Positions 1 to 8,100 of a stretch of DNA of 8,100 nt are shown one piece after another. Positions within the stretch are counted from its first letter, which is position 1, and the number at the start of each line of letters is the position of its first letter. The stretch lies in the NCBI GenBank assembly GCA_946479075.1, contig CAMLDT010000159.1, positions 1-8,100 on the forward strand. The letters are read 5' to 3'. The position numbers were made by a program, and so were the translations under genes. The notes below the pieces were generated by a model, which saw only the letters and a list, made by a program, of their open reading frames with translations, had not been told where the DNA came from and ran no database searches. The stretch is from an uncultured Polaromonas sp. Lineage in GTDB: Bacteria > Pseudomonadota > Gammaproteobacteria > Burkholderiales > Burkholderiaceae.

Positions 1-45
1 GATCACAGGAAGTGACTGGAGTTCAGACGTGTGCTCTTCCGATCT
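1..45 (+). other. Illumina P7/index/read-2 adapter left on contig end (artefact)
   Basis: Bases 12-45 match the 34-base Illumina TruSeq read-2 adapter from its GTGACTGGAG start to its CTTCCGATCT end. Bases 1-3 (GAT) equal the last three bases of the P7 primer. The eight bases between, CACAGGAA at 4-11, have the length and place of an i7 index. This is synthetic library sequence that was not trimmed before assembly. Genomic sequence begins at base 46. Reading through the adapter produces the false peptides MCSSDL (plus strand) and IGRAHV (minus strand), which I recall as typical of contaminated database entries. Confidence 0.97.
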
Positions 46-538
46 GCCGCACCGGGCTCCACAGGCCGTCGGCGCCCACCAGCACCTCGGCTTCGACCGG
101 CGGATCATCGCCGCTCTGGACGGTCACGGTGTTCGCGTCCTGGGTGAAACGGCTCAGGGTGTGATTGAGCTTGAGGCGCACCCCTGCAGAGCGCACGGCA
201 TCGAGCAACAAGGCATGCAAATCAGCACGGTGCACGGTGGCATACGGCGCGCCGTAACGCTGGCGCATGCTCTCGCCGAGCTGCAAGCGCCCCAGCGTGT
301 GACCCGACAGGGCGCTGCGCACCTCCAGTTGCCGGGGGAAGGCGGCCACGCCCGCCAGGCTGTCTGCCAGGCCCCAGCCCTGCAGCACCCGGACCACATT
401 CGGTCCGAGCTGCACGCCTGCGCCGACCTCGCTGAACACCGGCGCACGTTCGTACAAACGCACGCCCCAACCCGCCCGTGACGCCGCCAGCGCGGCCGCG
501 AGCCCGCCAATGCCGCCGCCTGCGATCAGGGCCTGCAT
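46..538 (-). CDS. FAD-dependent aromatic-ring monooxygenase, N-terminal part only
   Basis: This is the first 164 residues of a class A (UbiH / salicylate hydroxylase-like) flavoprotein monooxygenase, which uses NAD(P)H and O2 to hydroxylate an aromatic substrate. The N-terminus has the Rossmann FAD motif GGGIGG (G7, G9, G12) with acidic E30 at the end of the second strand. A conserved-looking EVGAGVQLGPN block follows at 37-47, R104 and D106 sit in the HRADLH stretch, and GADG at 155-158 is the DG motif that binds FAD and NAD(P)H. Full members have about 380-400 residues, so the GD motif and substrate domain are missing because the sequence ends at the adapter. I chose ATG 538 because it puts the FAD motif at the very N-terminus and has GGGGA upstream; a GTG at 580 would add 14 unlikely residues. 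It is 48 bp downstream of acnA on the same strand. The substrate cannot be told; 3-hydroxybenzoate or salicylate type is a guess. Confidence 0.88.
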
Positions 539-586
539 GTGTGTCCCCGGCGATTCAAGTTCCCGACGCCCCCATGGCACAAGGCC

Positions 587-3499
<2,913 letters not shown>

Positions 3500-3620
3500 G
3501 GTGAACTCCTTTTTTATTGGTTTGACACTGCCCCATCGTACTGCCGCAGCAAGTCAACCACCGCAGGCGCCGCCAAACGCCCTGCAACCGCCTCAGGAAC
3601 TGCGCTGCCGACCGGGCCGC

Positions 3621-4829
3621 TCAGCCCGCGGGATCCGGCAGGTAACGCACGGCCAGCACCCCGCTGATGGCACGCAGATGGTCCAGCACCGCCTCTCCAA
3701 CGGGACTGTCCACGTCCACCAGGGTGTAGGCCATCTCGCCGCGCGACTTGTTGACCATGGTGTGGATGTTCAGGCCGGCCTGGGCCATGGCGGTTGAAAT
3801 TTGGCCCAGCATGTTGGGCACGTTGGCGTTGGCAATCGCCACACGGTAAGCCGATTCGCGCGCCATCACCACGGCGGGAAAGTTCACGGCATTCACCACG
3901 TTGCCGTGTTCCAGGTAATCGCGCAGCTGGTCGGCCACCATGACGGCGCAGTTGTCCTCCGCCTCGCGGGTGGAGGCGCCCAGGTGCGGCAGCGTGACCA
4001 CCTGCGGGTGGCGGTTCAGCACGGGGGACGGAAAGTCGCACACATAGGCATGCAGGCGTTGCGCATCGAGGGCGTCCAGCACGGCGCAGTTGTTGACCAC
4101 GCCCTCGCGTGAAAAATTGAGCAACACCGCGCCAGCCCGCATCAAGGGGAGGTTCTCTGCGTTGACCAGGTCGCGCGTGGCAGCCAGCAGCGGCACGTGC
4201 AGGGTCACGAAGTCGGAATTTTTCAGGACTTCGGCGACGCTGGCGGCCTTTTGCACCTGGGCCGGCAGGCTCCACGCGGCGTCCACCGTGATGTCGGGGT
4301 CATAGCCCAGCACATGCATGCCCAGCTTGATGGCCGCATCGGCCACCAGGCAGCCCACCCGGCCCAGGCCGACGATGCCCAGCGTGTGGCCGGCCAGCTC
4401 GAAACCGGCGAAGTCTTTTTTGCCCGCTTCCACCGCCTTGTCCATGTCGCCCACGGCGGGGTCCAGGCTGCCAACAAACCGCAACGCCGGCGCAATGTTG
4501 CGGGCCGCCAGCAACATGCCGGTCAGCACCAGCTCCTTGACCGCATTGGCATTGGCGCCCGGCGCGTTGAACACCGGCACGCCGCGCGCACTCAGGGCCG
4601 CCACGGGAATGTTGTTGGTGCCGGCGCCGGCGCGGGCCACGGCCTGCACGCTGTCCGGGATGACCAGGGTGTGCATGTCGGCCGAACGGACCAGCACGGC
4701 GTCAGGATGGGCGATGTCCTTGCCGGTGCGGTAGTGCCCGGCGGGCAGGCGCTGCAGGCCACGTTCGGAGATCTGGTTGAGCACCAGAATCCCGAAACGC
4801 CGCGCCGCAGCGCCAGCCGGATCAGGCAT
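3621..4829 (-). CDS. serA: D-3-phosphoglycerate dehydrogenase, short form with ACT domain
   Basis: A 402-residue NAD-dependent enzyme that oxidises 3-phosphoglycerate to 3-phosphohydroxypyruvate, the first step of serine synthesis. The NAD-binding motif GLGRVG is at 154-159, with D177 after the next strand for the ribose. [11 protein letters not shown] near 66-76 contacts substrate in this family. Catalytic Arg is R241 ([10 protein letters not shown]) and His is H282 (LPHLGAS). Where many relatives have Glu in a PxEP-type motif, this protein has CDFPSP with D265; I recall this DFP form in short enzymes of Bacteroidetes and Firmicutes. Residues about 327-398 form an ACT domain ([19 protein letters not shown]), the usual site of serine feedback. 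I chose ATG 4829 because GAGG lies six bases upstream; a TTG at 4841 would add only four residues. The start overlaps the serC stop by 8 bp (ATGCCTGA), so translation is probably coupled. Confidence 0.95.
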   Translation of the reverse strand: MPDPAGAAARRFGILVLNQISERGLQRLPAGHYRTGKDIAHPDAVLVRSADMHTLVIPDSVQAVARAGAGTNNIPVAALSARGVPVFNAPGANANAVKELVLTGMLLAARNIAPALRFVGSLDPAVGDMDKAVEAGKKDFAGFELAGHTLGIVGLGRVGCLVADAAIKLGMHVLGYDPDITVDAAWSLPAQVQKAASVAEVLKNSDFVTLHVPLLAATRDLVNAENLPLMRAGAVLLNFSREGVVNNCAVLDALDAQRLHAYVCDFPSPVLNRHPQVVTLPHLGASTREAEDNCAVMVADQLRDYLEHGNVVNAVNFPAVVMARESAYRVAIANANVPNMLGQISTAMAQAGLNIHTMVNKSRGEMAYTLVDVDSPVGEAVLDHLRAISGVLAVRYLPDPAG

Positions 4830-5904
4830 GGCCAGCCTCAAATTCCTTCATGTAAGCCACCAGCGCCTGCACACCCTCGATGGGCATGGCGTTGTAGATC
4901 GAGGCCCGCATGCCGCCCACCGCGCGGTGACCCTTGAGCTGCAGCATGCCCCGCGCCTGTGCGCCTTTCAGGAAAGCCTCGTCCAGCGATTCGTCCTTGA
5001 GCTTGAAAGGCACATTCATCAGCGAGCGGTCTTCACGCGCAATCGGGTTGCTGTAAAACGAGGTGGCATCGAGGTAGTCATAAAGCAGCGCGGCCTTGGT
5101 GCGGTTGTGCGCTTCCATCGCCTTCAGGCCACCCAGCGCCTTGATGTGTTTGAACACCAGGCCGGCGATGTAGATGGCGTAGGTCGGCGGCGTGTTGTAC
5201 ATGGAGTCGTTGTCGGCCTGCTGTTTGTAGTCGAACACCGACGGCGTCTGCGGCATCGCCTGGCCGATCAGGTCTTCACGCACGATCACCAGCGTCAGGC
5301 CCGAGGGGCCGATGTTTTTCTGGGCGCCGGCGTAGATCAGGCCATAGCGGCTGACATCGATGGGCCGCGACAGGATGTTGGACGACATGTCGGCCACCAG
5401 CGGCACCGCACCGGTGTCGGGCGTCCAGTGGTATTCCACACCGCCAATGGTTTCGTTCGAGCAGATGTGCACATAGGCGGCGTCGGGGTCCAGCTTCCAG
5501 GTCTCGAACTTCGGCACGCTGGTGAAACCGGTGGATTCCGAACTGGCGGCCACATTGACCTTGCAGAAGTTCCTGGCTTCCTTGATGGTTTTTTTCATCC
5601 ACTCGCCGGTGTTGACGAAGTCCGCACCGGCATGGCCGCGCAGCAGATTCATCGGCACGATGGCGTTCTGGCCCAGCCCGCCGCCCTGCAGGAACAGCAC
5701 CTTGTAGTTGGCCGGGATGACCAGCAGTTCGCGCAGGTCGGCTTCGGCCTCGGCGTGGATGCTGATGAACTCCTTGCCGCGGTGGCTCATCTCCATGACC
5801 GACATGCCTGAACCGTTCCAGTCGAGCATCTCGGCGGCGGCGCGCTGCAGCACCGGTTCAGGAAGGGTCGCCGGGCCGGCGCTGAAGTTGAAAACGCGTG
5901 TCAT
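4822..5904 (-). CDS. serC: Phosphoserine aminotransferase
   Basis: A 360-residue class V PLP aminotransferase that converts 3-phosphohydroxypyruvate and glutamate to phosphoserine and 2-oxoglutarate; it also acts on the 4-phosphothreonine branch of PLP synthesis. The N-terminus [15 protein letters not shown] (5-19) is the family signature. GGGLGQNA at 74-81 is the PLP phosphate loop, and W102 in the GEWMKKT stretch probably stacks on the ring. D172 sits in [14 protein letters not shown] (170-183). K196 in [12 protein letters not shown] is the Schiff-base lysine, close to K198 of E. coli. [12 protein letters not shown] at 330-341 holds the C-terminal substrate arginine. Length is normal. ATG 5904 was chosen because the signature begins five residues in; the open frame extends upstream to 5973 without conserved-looking sequence. 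No strong Shine-Dalgarno is visible before this ATG. The gene overlaps serA by 8 bp, so the two consecutive enzymes are co-expressed. Confidence 0.97.
   Translation of the reverse strand: MTRVFNFSAGPATLPEPVLQRAAAEMLDWNGSGMSVMEMSHRGKEFISIHAEAEADLRELLVIPANYKVLFLQGGGLGQNAIVPMNLLRGHAGADFVNTGEWMKKTIKEARNFCKVNVAASSESTGFTSVPKFETWKLDPDAAYVHICSNETIGGVEYHWTPDTGAVPLVADMSSNILSRPIDVSRYGLIYAGAQKNIGPSGLTLVIVREDLIGQAMPQTPSVFDYKQQADNDSMYNTPPTYAIYIAGLVFKHIKALGGLKAMEAHNRTKAALLYDYLDATSFYSNPIAREDRSLMNVPFKLKDESLDEAFLKGAQARGMLQLKGHRAVGGMRASIYNAMPIEGVQALVAYMKEFEAGHA
4836..4839 (-). promoter_or_regulatory. Ribosome binding site of serA inside the serC 3' end
   Basis: GAGG on the minus strand, six bases before ATG 4829. 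It lies within the last codons of serC and decides the serA start in favour of the ATG over the TTG at 4841, which would sit on top of this site. Confidence 0.6.
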
Positions 5905-5979
5905 GAAAAAGGACTTTCTAAGGGGGAAACCATGCGGCCCGCCGCAGCGGGCCCTGAGGCGCACAGCATACAAGAAAGT

Positions 5980-6002
5980 CCCCGCGCCCGGCCCGGGCGG
6001 GG
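5980..6002 (-). terminator. GC-rich hairpin after the membrane protein gene, possible terminator
   Basis: An inverted repeat beginning one base past the stop of the gene ending at 6004. CCCCGC at 5980-5985 pairs with GCGGGG at 5997-6002, and two more C-G pairs form past one bulged G, with a 6-base loop. On the minus strand it is followed by ACTTTCTTG, a poor U-tract. It could be a weak intrinsic terminator separating this gene from serC. High local GC makes chance hairpins common. Confidence 0.4.
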
Positions 6003-6003
6003 C

Positions 6004-6420
6004 TCACCAGGCGGGCTGGGGCGGCGCCCTGCGCACACCGAACCACTGCAACTCCATCAACAGGCCGACGGCCACAGCCTGCATGGCGATAAAACCCTGG
6101 CCCAGCAGAGTGGGCGAGACCAGACCACCAAAGAGCAGCGCCAGACAGCCCAGCACCCAGGCGCCGTTGGCCGCAATCAGCAGCCCCACCAGGGCTTGCG
6201 AAAGGGTTTGGCGCGCGTTGATGAAGACGATCAGCGCCACATAACCAAACAGCGCCCAGCCCGTGGCCACCAGCAGGCCGGCCGGCAGACCCAGCAACAC
6301 GGCCAGCTGGTCCGCCAGCAGCAATTGCAGCAGGCCGGTGGCCACGCTGGTGGCAGCATCCAGCCACAACACGCGGCGCAAAAACAGGGGGGAAGCGGCA
6401 AGGGAAGACAGCGAGGGCAT
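6004..6420 (-). CDS. Small four-helix membrane protein, unknown function
   Basis: A 138-residue very hydrophobic protein. Four probable transmembrane segments lie near residues 13-35, 48-67, 76-98 and 104-124. A basic pair (R15, R16) stands before the first helix, and a short charged tail (ELQWFGVRRAPP, 123-134) follows the last. Polar residues that may matter are D21 in helix 1, N68 after helix 2 and N85 and W88 in helix 3 (AANGAW). There is no signal peptide cleavage site or cofactor motif. It resembles small uncharacterised inner-membrane proteins of proteobacteria that I cannot name. The start ATG has AGGAG six bases upstream. It is transcribed away from the MmyB-type regulator across 158 bp, which suggests, without proof, that the regulator controls it. 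Confidence 0.8.
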   Translation of the reverse strand: MPSLSSLAASPLFLRRVLWLDAATSVATGLLQLLLADQLAVLLGLPAGLLVATGWALFGYVALIVFINARQTLSQALVGLLIAANGAWVLGCLALLFGGLVSPTLLGQGFIAMQAVAVGLLMELQWFGVRRAPPQPAW

Positions 6421-6578
6421 GACAGACTCCTGAAAAAAATGGGACGGCAGGGTGAAGCAGCGTGGCCACGGCGGCCATCCATCGCCGCGGTCATGGGGCC
6501 ATCATTCCCGCGCAACGGCAGCAAGGCGATAACCCCGCAGGTAATGGCGCTGCCGCCGGCTGGCCTTAGGATGGCGCC
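6421..6578. promoter_or_regulatory. Divergent intergenic region between membrane protein and regulator
   Basis: 158 bp between two divergent starts, so it should hold both promoters and any operator of the regulator. The visible parts are AGGAG for the minus gene, AGGA at 6568-6571 for the plus gene, a 5-bp inverted repeat (CGGCG 6469-6473, CGCCG 6483-6487) and a 10-bp palindrome ATGGCGCCAT at 6571-6580 covering the plus start codon. I cannot pick out a convincing -35/-10 pair. Confidence 0.45.
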
Positions 6579-7415
6579 ATGACTGCAAGCCTTCACCCTC
6601 CGACACGTCAGCTCCCCGCCGCCCCGCAAGCCTTTGGCGACCACCTGCGCCACTGGCGGCAGCACCGGCGCCTGAGCCAGCTCGACCTCGCCGGCGAAGC
6701 CGACATCTCGACGCGCCACCTGAGTTTTGTCGAAACCGGCCGTTCGGTGCCAAGCCGCGAGATGGTGCTGCGGCTGTCCGAACGCCTGGACATTCCCCTG
6801 CGTGAGCGCAACACGCTGCTGGTCGCGGCTGGCTACGCACCCATGTACCGGGAGCGGGCGCTGGATGACCCGGCCCTCGCATCGGCCCGTCAGGCGGTGG
6901 AGCTGATCCTCAAAAGCCATGAGCCCTGGCCGGCGCTGGCGCTGGACCGGCACTGGAACCTGGTGGCGATGAACCGCATGGTGCCGCACCTGCTGGCCGG
7001 CGCCGATCCGGCGCTGCTGCAGGCGCCGGTCAACGTGCTGCGCCTGAGCCTGCATCCAGAGGGCCTGGCGCCGCGCATCGCCAACCTCGGACAGTGGCGC
7101 AACCATTTGTTCGAACGCCTGCGCCAGCAGATCGCCGCCACCGCCGACCCGGTGCTGGTGGCGCTGCTGGAAGAACTGCGCGGCTACCCCGGTGACGACG
7201 GCCCGGACAAGCTGCATCTGGAAGGCGAGCACCTGGGCGTGGTCATGCCCTTTCGCTTCAGCACGCCGGGTGGTGTGCTGAGTTTCATCAGCACGACCAC
7301 CATCTTCGGCACGCCGGTGGACGTGACGCTGCAGGAACTCGCCATGGAAACCTTCTTTCCCGCCGACGACTTCACCGCGCAGGCGCTGCGCGCGCTGGCT
7401 GCAGAACCTGCCTGA
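6579..7415 (+). CDS. XRE-family regulator with MmyB-type ligand-binding domain
   Basis: A 278-residue transcription factor. Residues about 18-73 form an XRE/Cro helix-turn-helix (LSQLDLAGEADISTRHLSFV at 32-51, then ETGRSVPSREMVLRLSERLD), followed by LLVAAGYAP, a typical end of this domain in the family. Residues about 101-272 form the MmyB-like C-terminal domain, recognisable by HEPWPALALDRHWNLVAMNR (114-133), LRLSLHPEGL near 154-163 and the FFPAD stretch at 259-263. Structures of relatives show a PAS-like fold that holds a fatty-acid-like ligand. Regulators of this kind usually control a divergent neighbour, here the membrane protein at 6004-6420. The ATG has AGGA seven bases upstream. The stop is followed after one base by a dispersed repeat. 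The ligand is unknown. Confidence 0.92.
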   Translation: MTASLHPPTRQLPAAPQAFGDHLRHWRQHRRLSQLDLAGEADISTRHLSFVETGRSVPSREMVLRLSERLDIPLRERNTLLVAAGYAPMYRERALDDPALASARQAVELILKSHEPWPALALDRHWNLVAMNRMVPHLLAGADPALLQAPVNVLRLSLHPEGLAPRIANLGQWRNHLFERLRQQIAATADPVLVALLEELRGYPGDDGPDKLHLEGEHLGVVMPFRFSTPGGVLSFISTTTIFGTPVDVTLQELAMETFFPADDFTAQALRALAAEPA

Positions 7416-7416
7416 A

Positions 7417-7476
7417 TGCTACTTTATTGATAGCTGCTTGCGCCCGTTCAGCAAGGGCCAGAGGCCAATTTGATGC
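7417..7476 (+). repeat. 60-bp dispersed repeat, intergenic copy
   Basis: Starts TGCTACTTTATTGATAGCTG and ends GAGGCCAATTTGATGC. It begins one base after the regulator's TGA. It has a short inverted repeat at its head (GCTA...TAGC with a 9-base AT-rich loop) and a GC-rich middle, and is much richer in A and T at both ends than the surrounding coding sequence. It shares 37 of 60 bases, without gaps, with the copy in acnA (1314-1373). I recall near-identical sequences after and between genes in many Comamonadaceae genomes, so this looks like the family consensus form. It might act as a transcript end, but there is no good U-tract. Confidence 0.8.
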
Positions 7477-7543
7477 ATGAATGACGAGGCGGGTGCGGCG
7501 CGGCTGCGCGGGCCTGTCGGTGCTGGCTGACACGCACCGGGGC

Positions 7544-7574
7544 CGGCCGCCGATGAAGCCTGCGTAAGCGGCCG
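7544..7574. repeat. 7-bp GC-rich inverted repeat before the stress protein gene
   Basis: CGGCCGC at 7544-7550 and GCGGCCG at 7568-7574 are exact inverted copies 17 bases apart, 37 bp upstream of the gene starting at 7612. It could be an operator or hairpin, but each arm is also nearly its own palindrome and such GC words are common here. Confidence 0.3.
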
Positions 7575-7611
7575 CCTAGATTGGTGGTTTTTGCATTCAC
7601 AGGAGCATTCC

Positions 7612-8100
7612 ATGGACACCACAACACCCACCACCGCGCAACACGACCACGAAACCCTCTGGGATCTGATCAAGGACATCCGGTTCGGCATGCTGGTTCA
7701 CCGGCACCGCGACGGCACGCTGCAAGGCCACCCACTGACCACCCAGAACAAGTCGATGGATGAAGGCTCGGTGCTGTACTTCTTCATCTCGGACAAAAGC
7801 GGCATGGCCGGCCGGCTGCGCGAAGACGGCAACGTCAATCTGTCTTATGCAGACCCGGGCGATGACAACTACGTCTCGATTGCCGGCACGGCCAGCTTCT
7901 CGAACAACCAGGCGAAGAAGGAAGAACTCTTCACCCCCATGGCCAAAGCCTGGTTTCCCGGCGGCGTGACCGATCCGGACTTGGCCCTGCTGGAAGTGCG
8001 TATCTCGCATGCCGAGTACTGGAACTCCAAGGACAGCAAGGTGACACAACTGTTCAAGATGGCCAAGTCCGCCATCACCGGTGAGCGGCCGCAAAATATG
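7612..8100 (+). CDS. Pyridoxamine-phosphate-oxidase-like general stress protein, 3' end cut by window
   Basis: 163 codons are open to the window edge without a stop. The fold is the split-barrel flavin-binding type (general stress protein 26 / Pyrid_ox_like). After a polar N-terminus, WDLIKDIRFGMLVHR (17-31) is the first helix and strand. PLTTQNKSMDEGSVLYFFIS (41-60) matches the family pattern of Pro-Leu-Thr, then a Trp or Tyr-Phe strand. KSGMAGRLREDGNVNLSYAD (62-81) is the usual helix plus strand, and YVSIAGTASF (87-96) follows. WFPGGVTDPDLALLEVRISHAEYW (114-137) is typical of this subfamily. Family members have about 150-170 residues, so nearly all of it is present. These proteins bind FMN or FAD; a physiological reaction is mostly unknown, and it is not the PLP-making PdxH. 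AGGAG at 7601-7605, six bases before the ATG, fixes the start. It is 196 bp after the regulator. Confidence 0.92.
   Translation, partial: MDTTTPTTAQHDHETLWDLIKDIRFGMLVHRHRDGTLQGHPLTTQNKSMDEGSVLYFFISDKSGMAGRLREDGNVNLSYADPGDDNYVSIAGTASFSNNQAKKEELFTPMAKAWFPGGVTDPDLALLEVRISHAEYWNSKDSKVTQLFKMAKSAITGERPQNM

Noticed and set aside
29..481. Plus-strand open frame of 150 codons beginning MCSSDL
   Set aside because: Its start and first codons are adapter sequence, and the rest is the opposite strand of the FAD monooxygenase, whose motifs are clear.
3521..3526. Plus-strand TTGACA in the serA-acnA gap, and TTGACT on the minus strand nearby, as promoter -35 boxes
   Set aside because: Neither has a -10 box at a 16-18 bp distance; the minus-strand TACGAT is only 11 bases from TTGACT.
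4777..5811. Plus-strand open frame of 344 codons opposite serC
   Set aside because: The serC frame carries all family motifs on the minus strand; this is its shadow, with a His/Arg/Val-rich composition and no recognisable motifs.
6571..6580. Perfect 10-bp palindrome ATGGCGCCAT over the regulator's start codon
   Set aside because: A palindrome of this length is expected several times by chance in 8 kb, and it has no symmetric extension, so it is not claimed as an operator.
6231..7232. Minus-strand open frame of 333 codons spanning the regulator and the divergent spacer
   Set aside because: It lies antisense to the helix-turn-helix gene and then in a wrong frame of the membrane protein; no coherent protein is seen.

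Overview
The window is GC-rich, densely coded bacterial DNA. AcnA-type aconitase, a SerC/SerA pair and a MmyB-type regulator fit a betaproteobacterium. Two copies of a 60-bp repeat that I recall from Comamonadaceae genomes (Polaromonas/Rhodoferax/Acidovorax relatives) point to that family; this placement is from memory and was not searched.

The first 45 bases are not genomic. They are the end of an Illumina P7/index-read adapter (3 bases of P7, an 8-base index, then the 34-base read-2 adapter), so the window starts at an uncleaned contig end. The minus-strand FAD monooxygenase that runs into it is truncated at base 46.

The left and centre (46-6420) are all on the minus strand. In transcription order they are: a small four-helix membrane protein, serC, serA (overlapping serC by 8 bp), acnA, and the truncated FAD monooxygenase. 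SerA and SerC catalyse consecutive steps of serine synthesis from 3-phosphoglycerate. Aconitase is a TCA-cycle enzyme whose gene follows after 121 bp.

The right part (6579-8100) is on the plus strand. A helix-turn-helix regulator with a MmyB-type ligand domain is divergent from the membrane protein gene across 158 bp. It is followed by a 196-bp gap holding one copy of the repeat, then a pyridoxamine-phosphate-oxidase-like stress protein that runs off the right edge.

The most interesting signal is the pair of repeats. One lies one base after the regulator's stop codon. The other, also 60 bp and matching at 37 of 60 positions without gaps, lies inside acnA, where it is read in frame as the linker before the aconitase swivel domain. 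I see no new defence, mobile or biosynthetic system here; the rest is ordinary core metabolism.
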